This document shows positions 18,501-27,223 of a stretch of 64,000 bases of DNA, piece after piece; position 1 is the first letter of the stretch, and each line of letters begins with the position of its first letter. A program made the position numbers and the translations under genes. The stretch covers positions 186,001-250,000 of the forward strand of contig NZ_AYKG01000001.1 of NCBI RefSeq assembly GCF_003788585.1, given 5' to 3'. The notes under the pieces were generated by a model. That model searched no databases and was not told the DNA's origin. It saw only the letters and a list, made by a program, of their open reading frames with translations. The stretch comes from Salinisphaera japonica YTM-1 (GTDB lineage Bacteria > Pseudomonadota > Gammaproteobacteria > Nevskiales > Salinisphaeraceae).

Positions 18501-18918
18501 TCTGGCGCTGGTGGCCGACAGTCACACCGCCGAGCTTGCCATCGCCGGTTTCGACCCGGACGAGAAAACTCTGGACAGCGTGTGTTTCAAGGCCCAGGTG
18601 ACGCCGGCCCAGGCTCGCGAGACGCTGACCGGCCTGATCGAGATCTATCGCCGCGGCCAGCGCCAGGCCCAGTATTTCCACCCCGATCTGGCCGATGCCT
18701 ATAACCCGGCACAGACCAAGGCGTTCGAGAATCTATCCTTTCGTTTTCGCGCCGGGGACTATCGCGCCCATCATCTGCTACGTGATCCGTATTTCGCCCT
18801 GTTGCTGGGCCCGGCCGAGGCACCGCTCGGCGAAAGCGCGGCCACCAGTGTCTTCATTGCCCAGGTCGAGCAGATCACCGGGCCCATGAACGCGGCCCTG
18901 CAGGCACATGCCGTGTAA
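15517..18918 (+). CDS. recC: Exodeoxyribonuclease V gamma subunit RecC
   Basis: Large scaffold subunit of the RecBCD helicase-nuclease, which reads Chi and splits the duplex. 1133 residues, near E. coli RecC (1122). It opens MFYLYHHNDLSRLADLFA and keeps the family blocks VLAPNAGIGRWLRIQLAE, ADLYCFGLVALPPDHLRFLYALA, GGITFCGMVPLRAVPFRLVCVLGMND and LPPSPLVGETLDF. The helicase-like folds lack working Walker motifs, as usual for RecC. Unlike in many relatives, recB does not follow directly: an EEP gene and a MITE-like element intervene. Confidence 0.95.
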   Translation: MFYLYHHNDLSRLADLFAVLRSRRRVSPLACDTVLAPNAGIGRWLRIQLAESEGIAANIDGELPGEFIWRLLGRVLPEADTDGHHFQGDCLPWHLYAALPEIARDVPEVADYLGHPVAEVRRYQLARQLADVFDEYLYYRADMLARWEAGEVPTTTPGRWQARVWHWLTRSHRLGSDHRAAALRRFIAGLSDDGDRAFHQKVIARCPADLYCFGLVALPPDHLRFLYALAAHIDVHFLLPNPSEAYWGDITSHRVALDLPAVDDADENALLPGEAAIEAGHPLLSGLGRMARDTLRLLYSDEFTGMIEPELGEAMAYTHPPDDSLLHRIQGDIVTLECRDSPQGMDSADVSFEVHTCHSRLREIQVLQDQLLDRLARDDARVAAGEIASAARLAPRDIIVMLPDVAAYTPAIQAVFGGASADRYLPFGLADRARSAAHPIVGCVADLLDLPLSRWQASQLLDLLAVPAVARRFRLDESELAALARWIEAAGIRWGRDGDHRAEMGAGDYDQNSWRFGLDRLLLGVAQADDETLIDGVAPWSDLEGGITAALGKLWRFEDTLATFADVLTVPATPGEWQTRLNNLVDQMIAPGPDAPGEQRALDALRGVFACLDRAEACTAEKSLAADRRLSWQAVRDDLRARLDSVADRQPFLAGGITFCGMVPLRAVPFRLVCVLGMNDTAFPRQDTARAFNVMFAAPRLGDRNIRDDDRLLFLQALTAARDQFYISYIGQDIRTGETLPPSPLVGETLDFIHQAYFRDAPRRDFDARLIHRQPMQPFSARYFMPADTTRDSRIFTYAEAWRTASRAAQAARREADTFMGPAEAAIEAPAEPIEALDLATLKRFFDHPARAFFRDRLQLDLDADPAALVDEEPLELSPLAAAGLRNRLLATAETHAQDTLDTAPSALEIARGSLPPPPLAAARYTEQAEAVNRLLPLARDWQAQATPDNVDIRLDDIAGLRLTGRIEGLAAGTLRRLIPNKLKTRHRLRAWIDYLALVADSHTAELAIAGFDPDEKTLDSVCFKAQVTPAQARETLTGLIEIYRRGQRQAQYFHPDLADAYNPAQTKAFENLSFRFRAGDYRAHHLLRDPYFALLLGPAEAPLGESAATSVFIAQVEQITGPMNAALQAHAV

Positions 18919-19001
18919 TTCCACGCCTATGCGCCGGCCCGCCGAAGCTATACGGTAACGCCGTTCACTGCGGCCCTCGACCGCCGCCCAACTGGATCTC
19001 C

Positions 19002-20075
19002 ATGAAAATCGCGTTGTTCTATCTGCTGCTCATCGCAGCCGTGGCGCTCTGGTTGGGCAGCCTGCTGCCGATCATCCCCACCGATCTCTGGTGGATTCGG
19101 GTGGCCGATTTTCCGCGCCTGCAGACCAGCATCGGTCTGGTGGCGGTGTTGATCGGTTTTTTCTTTTTCACTCGGCGGTATCGAACACCGGCGACCACGG
19201 CGGCCACGATCACGGCGGGCGTGCTGGGCTATCAAGCCTTCCTACTGCTGCCCTATCTGCCAACCGGCACGGATCTGGCCAACGATAGCTGCCCGGTCGA
19301 TCACCGCTTCAAAGTCATGGTGGCCAATGTTCGGCTGACCAATGACCCGGATAATCGGCTGATCGACCAGGTGCGCGCGGCCGATCCGGATGTGTTTCTG
19401 GCCCTGGAGGTGGATCAGAAATGGACCCGGGCCCTGGCCCCGTTGAAGACCCGGATGCCGCATACCGTCATCCACCCGACGGGCTCGTATTTCGGTATCG
19501 CACTGTATTCACGCCTGCCGCTGGATAACCCGCATATCGAGCACCTGGCCAATCAGGACACGCCACAGATCGTGACCGGCGTGCAGCTGCCCACCGGCGA
19601 GGTCTTCGATTTTCTGGGCATCCATCCACGCCCGCCGCATCCCTCGCAGTCGGCACTCGGGCGGGATGCCGTACTCATGCGCGCGGCGTTTCTGCTCCGC
19701 GACAACGACCGGCCCGGCGTGGTCGCCGGGGATTTCAATGCCGTGCCCTGGGAAGACGCCGTGGCGATGATGCGAGACGTCGCCCAGCTGGTCGATCCGC
19801 GTCATGGCTATGGCTATCTGCCCACCTATGACGCCCAATCCTGGTGGATGGCCTGGCCGCTGGATCATGTCTTCTATGAGGCGGGTTTTGCCGCCCTGGA
19901 ACTCGAACGCGGCCAGGCCTTCGGCTCGGATCACTATCCGTATATCGCCACGCTGTGCCGCGTGGATCGCCAGCGCAGCGAGCGCCCCGACGCCGCCGAG
20001 CGCGACACCCTGAACAGCGCGCGCGACATCATCTCGCGCGCCCGCCGCCAGGCAGAAACGCGTGCCTCGGATTGA
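19002..20075 (+). CDS. Membrane endonuclease/exonuclease/phosphatase (EEP) family protein
   Basis: 357 residues with three N-terminal hydrophobic segments (residues about 3-25, 43-58 and 65-85), then a periplasmic EEP domain starting FKVMVANVRLTNDP. Active-site blocks are LALEVD (metal Glu), FLGIHPRPP, GVVAGDFNAVPWED and the final GSDHYPYIA with the catalytic His. Members act on DNA, phosphodiesters or inositol phosphates; the membrane anchor argues against a role inside RecBCD although the gene sits between recC and recB. Confidence 0.88.
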   Translation: MKIALFYLLLIAAVALWLGSLLPIIPTDLWWIRVADFPRLQTSIGLVAVLIGFFFFTRRYRTPATTAATITAGVLGYQAFLLLPYLPTGTDLANDSCPVDHRFKVMVANVRLTNDPDNRLIDQVRAADPDVFLALEVDQKWTRALAPLKTRMPHTVIHPTGSYFGIALYSRLPLDNPHIEHLANQDTPQIVTGVQLPTGEVFDFLGIHPRPPHPSQSALGRDAVLMRAAFLLRDNDRPGVVAGDFNAVPWEDAVAMMRDVAQLVDPRHGYGYLPTYDAQSWWMAWPLDHVFYEAGFAALELERGQAFGSDHYPYIATLCRVDRQRSERPDAAERDTLNSARDIISRARRQAETRASD

Positions 20076-20111
20076 TCGACGGCCAACCCGATCACTCATC
20101 ACGCCAAGCCG

Positions 20112-20383
20112 CTAGGGGCTGTTGCCGTTTCGTACGAGCGCCGCGTTGGAGCCCAAAATTTGGCCAGGCAAGGCGCGAGCCGCCGGTCGTGGCGTGCCAC
20201 GATCAAGGTGAGCAACGCCGCATGGCCAGATTTTGGGCCCAACCCTTCGGGACAAGCGCTGTTTTGCGGCAATCCAGCGTTCTAGCGCGCTAGCGCAGAA
20301 CAACTGCGCGGCGCGTGCTACGCCTCGTCTTGCCGCAAAACAGCGCTTGGCGCGGACTCGTACGAAACGGCAACAGCCCCTAG
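20112..20383. mobile_element. MITE-like element with perfect 27-bp terminal inverted repeats
   Basis: The ends at 20112-20138 and 20357-20383 are perfect reverse complements over 27 bp (outer part ctaggggctgttgccg). The outermost CTAG is self-complementary and may be a 4-bp target duplication, as IS5-family elements produce. Inside are two further hairpins: gcccaaaatttggcca (20151-20166) against 20223-20238 (15 of 16), and an about 19-bp one (aagcgctgttttgcggcaa and its complement) with a nested gttctagcgc/gctagcgcagaac arm. It is 272 bp with no ORF, so it is non-autonomous. It sits in the recC-recB interval. Confidence 0.8.
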
Positions 20384-20456
20384 ACTAGGCCCGTGTACTT
20401 GATCGCGCGATGGCAGTCATGGGGCAACAAGTCAGCGTTAAACCGGCAGCGGTGCG

Positions 20457-23400
20457 ATGAGCGCCCAGGTATTCGATGCGGCCACCCTGGCCCTGTCTGA
20501 CCTGCGCCTGATCGAGGCCAGTGCCGGTACCGGCAAGACCTTCAGCCTGGCCGGCCTGTATCTGCGCCTGATCGTCGAACGCCAAGTGTCGGTGCGCGAT
20601 ATTCTGGTCATGACCTTCACCCGCGCGGCCACCCAAGAGCTGCGCGAGCGTATTCGAGCCCGCCTGGCTTACGCAGCCCGTATCGCGCATGATCCGAGCC
20701 TGGCTGATCCGGCCAATGTCGAACACGGTTTCACCCAAACCGTGCTGGCTGCGGCCGACGAATCCCCGACGACCGTGGCACGCCGCCTGGCCGATGCCGC
20801 CGGGCGTATCGACGAAGCCACGATCGTCACCATCCACGGCTTTGCCCAGCGCGCCGCCACGGAAAACGCGTTCGAATCCGCGCTGGCTTTTGATCGCGGT
20901 GAGGCCGTGGACGACCCCACGATCTATCGCGAGGCCACCCACGACTACTGGCGCGAACAGGTTTTCGGCAACGGGGACGACGGCGAGACCGTGCTGAATA
21001 TCTGGGCCAGCCCGGAGGCGCTTTATGCCACGCTTGCCCCGGTCTTTTTCCGGTCGCATGCGACGATCGCCGGTATCGATCACGAGCGGATCGCCGAACG
21101 GCTGGAATCGCTGGCCCGGCACTGGCCGGACACGCCGCCCACGCTGGCCGCCACGCTGACAACGGCTGTCGAGGCCGATGCCCTGCTCAAGGGCCATGCG
21201 CTTCATGCCGCGCTGGCCGGCGAGACGGATATCCAGGCCTGCGTGGCCGCGCTCGATGCACAGATCACCGCCGCGCTGGCCGCCGGCCGCCTCCCCGCAT
21301 TGCCGAGCTGGGTGGCGGCACTGGCCTCGCCGCGTGCGGCCTTCAAAAAGGCGGCCAAGCATCAGGCATTGGCCGACCCGCTCGACGGCCTCGAGGCACT
21401 GCCGATTCTGGCCGAGCTACAGCCGCTGGCGCGGCTGGTGATGAGCGAAAAGGCCGCCACGCGCATCAGCGCCCGCGCGGCCGCTCGCAAGATCGAGCGC
21501 CGTCAGTACAGCTACGATGATCTGATCGTCGCCCTGCACGACAGCCTGATGGATCCGCGCACCGGGCCGAACCTGGCCGATGCCCTGCACGCGCGCTGGC
21601 CCTATGCGCTGGTCGATGAGTTCCAGGACACGGACCCGCTGCAGTACGCCAGCCTCTATGAGATCTATCTGGCCCGCCCGCGCGAAACCGGCGCGCTGCT
21701 GCTCATCGGCGACCCGAAACAGGCGATCTATGGCTTTCGCGGCGGCGATATCTATGCCTATCTGGCCGCCGCCCGTACCGCCGGGGCGGCGCGCTATACG
21801 CTGACCACCAATTTCCGCTCGACCCAGGGTGTGCTGGATAGCATCGCCGCGTTGTACAGCCTGCCCGGCGCGGCACCGTTCGTGGTCGAGGCCATCGATT
21901 TTCCGAACGTGGCGGCCGGCCGTACGGCCGGTGATCGTCAACTGATCACCGGCGACGATACCCCGCTGCCCGCGATGACTGTCTGGGAACTCACCGGCGG
22001 TGTGCATACCCAGAAAAACGGCAAGACACGCAACCCGAACAAACAGATCGACCGCGATCGCCTGATCGGCGAAACCGTGGGCCGAATCGCCAACCTGTTG
22101 GCCGGAAACGACACAACCTGGCAGCACGCTGATGGCACCACGCGCGCCGTGGCCGCGCGCGATATCGCGGTACTGGTCAACAGCCACAGCCAGGCCGAGG
22201 CTATGCAGGCCGCACTGGGCGCCGCCGGCGTGCGTGCGGTCTGCCAGCAGCGCCAATCGGTGTATGCGAGCGCTGAAGCCGACGACTTGAAGCGCGTGCT
22301 GGCCGCCATGGCCCACCCGGACGACCCGCTGGCCGTGCGCGCGGCCCAGCCCACCGGCCTGATCGGCAAGCGCCTGGCCGATCTGATCGAGATGGCCGAC
22401 AACGACACCGCCCTACAGGCCGCTATCGAGCGGTTCCATGACCTGTTCCTGGCCTGGCAGCGGCGCGGCGTATTGAGTGCGCTGGAGACGTTGTTTATCG
22501 CAGCCGCCCCCGAGATTCTGGCGCTCACCGACGGCGAGCGCCGTATGAGCAATTACTTGCAGCTTGCCGAGCTGTTGGCCGAGGCAGAGACCACCTGCTA
22601 TGGCATGGACAGCCTCGTCCACTGGCTGGCCGCCCAGATCACGGCCGCCGAAGCCGGCACGCTCGGCACCGACGACGAAAGCCAGCTGCGTCTGGAAACC
22701 GATGCCGATCTCGTGCGTATCAGCACGATTCATGCCGCCAAGGGCCTGCAATATCCGATCGTCTTTCTGCCGTTTGCGCTTTGGCTCGGCCAGAGCCATG
22801 GCGACCGGCGCCCGGACGTGCCGCCATTCGTCTTCCACCCGGCGGTTGAGGGCGCGCGCCCGGCTCTGATCGATATGATCGGCAATCCTGACAACGCAGC
22901 CCAGGCCCGGCTCGAGGCCCGCTCGGAGACCCTGCGCCTGCTCTACGTTGCCCTGACCCGGGCCGAACAGGCTGTATTCATCGGCTGGCGCGAGCCCGAT
23001 GATTCCAAAGGCGTGGACGGGGCGCTGGCCGATCTGCTCTATCGCAGCGCCACCGTAGACGGCCAGGCCCTCGCGCGCCTGACCCGGGCGGCAGATGGGG
23101 CCGTTGTTCATGAAACGCTGGATATCGACACGCCGCCGACAATCGCCCCGCTGGACAGCCCCGCCCAGGCCATGCCGCAGGGCCATGCACGCCATGATCT
23201 ACCGGCGCGCCGCCTGCGCTGGTCGACCTATAGTTTCTCCCGCCTGGCCCATGCGCGGACAGACACCACACCGGACAACCTGCCGGAACCCGGCGCGGCG
23301 GATGAAACGCCGACAGCGCCTGACACCCTGCAAATTGCCGACGCTGACAGCCAGGCCGTGCTGCCCGAACTTGATACGCGCCTGGGCGGCGTACGCTTTG

Positions 23401-24149
23401 GCAGCGCCGTACACGATCTGCTGGAAGACGCGCTCAACCGCGAAAAACGCGACGGCGCCGAGCCCGGATCAACATGGCATCTACCGGGCGCCTCCCCGCG
23501 CGAAAACGAAATCGAGGCGGTGTATCAAAAGCTGCGCACCGGCGGCCTGATCCCCGAGGATCGCGGCGATATCCGAATCATCCAGACCGCGGATCTCGTG
23601 GCGCGCACCCTGCATACACCGCTACCGTCGATCGGCGCCCTGGCTGGCCTTGCGCGCGCGAACATGCGCACCGAAATGGAGTTCATGCTGCGCCTGCGCG
23701 GTCAGCGCCTGGGCACGCTCATCGATACCCTGCGTGCCCACGATTATCTGGGGGCCGCGCTCGGCGGGCATCCGGCACAGACGCTTTATGGCCTCATGCA
23801 AGGCTTCATCGATCTCGTGGTCGAGCACGACGGGCGTTTTTATATCCTCGACTACAAGACCAATCGGCTGGGCGATACGCCCACCGACTACGATGGTCCG
23901 GCCCTGCAACGCGCGATCACCCGCTCTCACTACGATCTGCAATATCTGATCTATACCGTGGCCCTGCACCGGCATCTCGGCCATTGCCTGCCCGAGTATG
24001 ACCCGGCCACCCATCTGGGCGGCGTACAGTATCTGTTCCTGCGGGCCATGGACGGCCAGAGCACGGCCGGCGTGTATGTCGACACACCCGACATCGCCCT
24101 GATCAACGCACTCGATGGCCTGTTCGACGAAACCGCAGAGATGGCATGA
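20457..24149 (+). CDS. recB: Exodeoxyribonuclease V beta subunit RecB
   Basis: The 3'-5' helicase and nuclease subunit of RecBCD, 1230 residues. Walker A EASAGTGKT is at about 20-28, the Walker B block VDEFQDTD at about 386, helicase motifs GDPKQAIYGFRGGDIYAY, TTNFRST, STIHAAKGLQYPIVFLPFA and LRLLYVALTRAEQ follow, and the C-terminal nuclease has a His-bearing segment (LYGLMQGFIDLVVEHDG) and FYILDYKTN with catalytic Asp about 1132. All activities should be intact. The MITE-like element lies 73 bp upstream, so recB probably has its own promoter or relies on readthrough. Confidence 0.96.
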   Translation: MSAQVFDAATLALSDLRLIEASAGTGKTFSLAGLYLRLIVERQVSVRDILVMTFTRAATQELRERIRARLAYAARIAHDPSLADPANVEHGFTQTVLAAADESPTTVARRLADAAGRIDEATIVTIHGFAQRAATENAFESALAFDRGEAVDDPTIYREATHDYWREQVFGNGDDGETVLNIWASPEALYATLAPVFFRSHATIAGIDHERIAERLESLARHWPDTPPTLAATLTTAVEADALLKGHALHAALAGETDIQACVAALDAQITAALAAGRLPALPSWVAALASPRAAFKKAAKHQALADPLDGLEALPILAELQPLARLVMSEKAATRISARAAARKIERRQYSYDDLIVALHDSLMDPRTGPNLADALHARWPYALVDEFQDTDPLQYASLYEIYLARPRETGALLLIGDPKQAIYGFRGGDIYAYLAAARTAGAARYTLTTNFRSTQGVLDSIAALYSLPGAAPFVVEAIDFPNVAAGRTAGDRQLITGDDTPLPAMTVWELTGGVHTQKNGKTRNPNKQIDRDRLIGETVGRIANLLAGNDTTWQHADGTTRAVAARDIAVLVNSHSQAEAMQAALGAAGVRAVCQQRQSVYASAEADDLKRVLAAMAHPDDPLAVRAAQPTGLIGKRLADLIEMADNDTALQAAIERFHDLFLAWQRRGVLSALETLFIAAAPEILALTDGERRMSNYLQLAELLAEAETTCYGMDSLVHWLAAQITAAEAGTLGTDDESQLRLETDADLVRISTIHAAKGLQYPIVFLPFALWLGQSHGDRRPDVPPFVFHPAVEGARPALIDMIGNPDNAAQARLEARSETLRLLYVALTRAEQAVFIGWREPDDSKGVDGALADLLYRSATVDGQALARLTRAADGAVVHETLDIDTPPTIAPLDSPAQAMPQGHARHDLPARRLRWSTYSFSRLAHARTDTTPDNLPEPGAADETPTAPDTLQIADADSQAVLPELDTRLGGVRFGSAVHDLLEDALNREKRDGAEPGSTWHLPGASPRENEIEAVYQKLRTGGLIPEDRGDIRIIQTADLVARTLHTPLPSIGALAGLARANMRTEMEFMLRLRGQRLGTLIDTLRAHDYLGAALGGHPAQTLYGLMQGFIDLVVEHDGRFYILDYKTNRLGDTPTDYDGPALQRAITRSHYDLQYLIYTVALHRHLGHCLPEYDPATHLGGVQYLFLRAMDGQSTAGVYVDTPDIALINALDGLFDETAEMA

Positions 24150-24165
24150 GCGCCCGGCTAGAACC

Positions 24166-24450
24166 TCATGTGGCCTCAATGCGTGCGATATGCCGCCTCG
24201 GTCGATGCACGGACAAATCGTGCGCGGTCTGTAGGTTGATCCAGAATTCTGGCGACGTCCCAAACGCCTCGGCCAGCAACCACGCGGTTTCGGCCGACAC
24301 CCCGCGTTTGCCGCGAACCAGTTCGTTAACGCGCTGTACCGAAACCCCTAGATGCAACGCCAGGGCTTTCTGGCTCAGATCCATGGGCCCTAGAAATTCG
24401 TGTTGGAGAACACGCCCGGGGTGCGTGGCTGTTCGATGGGTTGGAAGCAT
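24166..24450 (-). CDS. higA: HigA-family antitoxin
   Basis: 94-residue XRE-type antitoxin. It begins with the HigA hallmark THPGRVLQHEFLGPMDLSQKALALHLGVS, has the helix-turn-helix QKALALHLGVSVQRVNELVRGKRGVS and ends AETAWLLAEAFGTSPEFWINLQTAHDL, exactly the HigA/VapI pattern. It should neutralise the upstream HigB toxin and bind their shared promoter. Toxin-first gene order is typical for higBA. It is convergent with recB, ending 16 bp from its stop. Confidence 0.93.
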   Translation of the reverse strand: MLPTHRTATHPGRVLQHEFLGPMDLSQKALALHLGVSVQRVNELVRGKRGVSAETAWLLAEAFGTSPEFWINLQTAHDLSVHRPRRHIARIEAT

Positions 24451-24477
24451 TGAGAACTCCTGACTGTTAGACGTGAA

Positions 24478-24771
24478 TCAGCCGTGGTAATCCACGATCG
24501 CGACCTCATAGGCTGCGCCTGCGTGCCAACGAAATACGAGTCGCCACTGGCGATTGATCCGGATGCTATGAAAGCCGGCGTACTCTCCTCGTAATATTTC
24601 CAACCGGTTGCCCGGCGGCACCCGAAGATCTTCGATCACGGCCGCGGCATTCAATAAGTCGAGCTTGTAAAGCGCCGGCTCCACAATCTGCGATGGCAAT
24701 CGCCTAACCTTATTACTCGCACGCCCATGAAACAGGTCTGACGTGGCACGATTCCCGAACGACACGATCAT
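24478..24771 (-). CDS. higB: HigB-family mRNA-cleaving toxin
   Basis: 97-residue RelE-superfamily toxin that would cleave mRNA on the ribosome. It shows the HigB pattern: MIVSFGNRATSDLFHGR at the start, then RLPSQIVEPALYKLDLLNAAAVIEDLRVPPGNRLEIL and the C-terminal YAGFHSIRINRQWRLVFRW with the conserved Arg and Trp residues. It precedes higA by 27 bp on the same strand and has a perfect palindrome just upstream. It is inserted between recB and recD on the opposite strand. Confidence 0.93.
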   Translation of the reverse strand: MIVSFGNRATSDLFHGRASNKVRRLPSQIVEPALYKLDLLNAAAVIEDLRVPPGNRLEILRGEYAGFHSIRINRQWRLVFRWHAGAAYEVAIVDYHG

Positions 24772-24779
24772 GCTTGAAA

Positions 24780-24798
24780 ATTAACGGATGCCGTTAAT
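24780..24798. promoter_or_regulatory. higBA operator (perfect 8-3-8 palindrome)
   Basis: attaacgg-atg-ccgttaat is a perfect inverted repeat with 8-bp arms and a 3-bp spacer. It lies 9 bp upstream of the higB start codon and about 60 bp upstream of the recD ATG, in the divergent promoter region. HigA proteins bind such palindromes, so it is the likely autoregulatory site and could also influence recD. Confidence 0.7.
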
Positions 24799-24860
24799 GC
24801 GTGCAATCAAAAGCCCGTCTCGCGAGCCGTGTTTTTCGTTGGTCAATAGGCAAGCGAACT

Positions 24861-26762
24861 ATGAGCCCATCCCGTACCAGTCATCTACGCGAAACCCCGC
24901 ACGATGAGGACACGCGCGCGACCAACCGGGCCGTCGAGCGTGAGACAAGTCACGCGGGCCAGACGCCGGCCGGCGAAGAGGCCAGCCTGTCCGATCTGGA
25001 TATCGCGCTGGCCAATTGGGCGCGGCGCCACGGTGCGGACCGGCTGGTGGCGCGTGCGTTTGCCCTGGCGAGCTGGGCGGTGGCCCAGGGGCATACCTGT
25101 CTCGATCTGCGCCACATCCCCACGGCCTTGATGAGTGCGGCCAACCAGGCCGAGCTGCTGCCGGCGCTGGCGGCCAGCACGCTGGTTGGCCAAGCGGGCA
25201 ACTCTGGCCAGACCCGCCCGCTTATTCTCGACCAGGATCGGCTGTATCTACAGCGCTACCATGCCTACGAAACACGACTGGCCGCGCGCCTGCGCGAGCT
25301 GATGGCCGCCGCGCCCGAGCCGGTCGATGTCGATGCGCTGGCGCCCGGCAACGGCCTGTTCACCGCCGATCCGGCCAATCCGCAGGCCACCCACTGGCAG
25401 GCGGTGGCGGCCTTTGTGGCCCTGCGGCATCGTTTCACGGTCATCTCCGGCGGGCCGGGCACCGGCAAGACATATACCATCGTGCGCCTGCTGCGCGTGC
25501 TCATCGAGGCCGCCTTGAGCCGGGGCGACGAGACCCCGCCGCTTATCGCGCTGGCCGCGCCCACGGGCAAGGCAGCGGCCCGGATGCTGGAATCCGTTCG
25601 CCGTGGCCTGGCCGACATGGCCGCCGATGGCACGTTTGACGACACGGTGATTGCCCGGCATATCCCGCAGACCGCGCGAACTCTGCACCGCCTGCTTGGC
25701 CTGACCGGGGCGAGTACGCACGCACGGTTCAACGCCGATAACCCTTTGTCTTACGATGTCGTCATCGTCGATGAAGCATCGATGGTGGACTTGCCGATGA
25801 TGGCCAAACTGGCCGAGGCCATCCGCCGCGATGCGCGCCTTGTCCTCCTGGGGGATCGCTACCAGCTTGCCTCGGTCGAATCCGGCGCTGTTCTGGCCGA
25901 GCTGTGCGGTGCGGCCGGCGTCAATCGCTTCAGTGCCGTGCAACAGGCCGCGGCCCACGAGCTGCTCACCGAGACGCCGGCCCCGGCCAGCCACCCGCTG
26001 GCCGATCATGTCATCACGCTACAGACCAGCCGACGCTTCAACGCCGACAGCACGATCGGCCAGCTCGCGGCCGCGGTCAACGCCGGCGATATTGACGCGA
26101 CGGATGCGCTGCTGAATGCCGGCCATGCCGATCTGGTCTATCACGAACATGCCGATGAGCGCGGTCTGGCACCGCTCCTGGATACGGTCGCCGAGGACTA
26201 TGCCCGCTTTCAGACGATCACGGATCCGGCGATTGCCATTGCCGAACTCGGTCGACAGATCATCCTCACGGCCGTGCGTGAGGGGCCCGCGGGTAGCCAG
26301 ACCCTCAACGCCGGCATCACCGACCGTCTGGCCCGGCACTTCGACTTCGCGCCCACGCAGACGTGGTATCACGGCCGCCCGGTCATGGTGCGTCGCAACG
26401 ACTATCGAACCGGGCTCTACAACGGCGATATCGGCATCGCACTTGCTGACGACGACGGCGTGATCCGTGTCTGGTTCGAGGGCAACGACGGGCGCCGTGC
26501 GTTTCTGCCAAGCGCATTGCCCACGCATGACACCGTCTATGCGATGACGATTCACAAAAGCCAGGGCTCCGAGTTCGATGCCGTGACGCTCGTGCTGCCC
26601 GCACCGGAGGTACCCGTGTTGAGCCGCGAGCTGGTTTATACCGGGCTGACACGGGCACGCGGGCATCTGTCGATTCACGCCGCTCGGCAAGCCGTGCAAC
26701 AAGCCGTGGCGCAGGGCGTGACGCGCACGAGCCAGCTGGCGGCGTTGATCGGGCGCGACTGA
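24861..26762 (+). CDS. recD: Exodeoxyribonuclease V alpha subunit RecD
   Basis: 5'-3' superfamily-1B helicase subunit of RecBCD. Walker A ISGGPGTGKTYTIVRLL (Lys about 203 from this start), IALAAPTGKAAARM, Walker B YDVVIVDEASMVDL, LLGDRYQLASVE, and the late motifs YAMTIHKSQGSEFDAV and YTGLTRARGHLSI are all present. I use the ATG at 24861 (633 residues; E. coli RecD is 608); an in-frame GTG at 24801 would overlap the higBA control region more. higBA on the other strand separates it from recB, so it probably needs its own promoter. Confidence 0.95.
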   Translation: MSPSRTSHLRETPHDEDTRATNRAVERETSHAGQTPAGEEASLSDLDIALANWARRHGADRLVARAFALASWAVAQGHTCLDLRHIPTALMSAANQAELLPALAASTLVGQAGNSGQTRPLILDQDRLYLQRYHAYETRLAARLRELMAAAPEPVDVDALAPGNGLFTADPANPQATHWQAVAAFVALRHRFTVISGGPGTGKTYTIVRLLRVLIEAALSRGDETPPLIALAAPTGKAAARMLESVRRGLADMAADGTFDDTVIARHIPQTARTLHRLLGLTGASTHARFNADNPLSYDVVIVDEASMVDLPMMAKLAEAIRRDARLVLLGDRYQLASVESGAVLAELCGAAGVNRFSAVQQAAAHELLTETPAPASHPLADHVITLQTSRRFNADSTIGQLAAAVNAGDIDATDALLNAGHADLVYHEHADERGLAPLLDTVAEDYARFQTITDPAIAIAELGRQIILTAVREGPAGSQTLNAGITDRLARHFDFAPTQTWYHGRPVMVRRNDYRTGLYNGDIGIALADDDGVIRVWFEGNDGRRAFLPSALPTHDTVYAMTIHKSQGSEFDAVTLVLPAPEVPVLSRELVYTGLTRARGHLSIHAARQAVQQAVAQGVTRTSQLAALIGRD

Positions 26763-26830
26763 CAAAAAAGACCCGGCTTGAAAACGAGCAAACGGATGCC
26801 CGAGGCACTCGGGCCGACCTGACCGTCGTC

Positions 26831-27222
26831 TCAAAACGTCGCCCGCCCCCCCGCCGTGAGCGCGCGCGGGGTGCCGGGCTGTACACAGAGCCGGGCGTAG
26901 CTGCTGGCATACCAATCGGTATCGAACAGGTTGTTGATACTGCCGAAGACGGTGAGGTTGTCGGTGAGTTCGACCTCACCGAACACACAAAACAGCGTGT
27001 AATCCGGCAACGTGAAGTCGGTGCCGGAGGGTTAGGCTCTGCGGCAACGGCGGCCGGTGCCGCGTCGACCGGCGCCGGGGCCACCGGCACCGAGACAGGC
27101 GGCGTCGCCCCGGCGCCGCGTGCATTTTCGGTCTCGGCTTGCGGTGCCGCCGCAGCCGGCGATACCAGAAAGCTCATGAAGAGCGAAGTCATTACTGCCG
27201 ACACAGGGGCACGCATCTTCAT
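26831..27222 (-). pseudogene. Remnant of a TonB-dependent receptor (both ends left, middle deleted)
   Basis: The minus strand starts with a good signal peptide (MKMRAPVSAVMTSLFMSFLVSPAAAAPQ is split here: MKMRAPVSAVMTSLFMSF then LVSPAAAA), followed by a Pro/Ala linker. Around 27035 the frame shifts into the end of a siderophore-receptor barrel: GEVELTDNLTVFGSINNLFD, then TDWYASSYARLCVQPGTPRA and a terminal TAGGRATF before the stop at 26831. The plug and nearly the whole barrel, several hundred residues, are gone. Typical receptors end in exactly this NNLFD...F pattern, so identification of the tail is firm; no protein should be made. Confidence 0.85.
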
Positions 27223-27223
27223 T

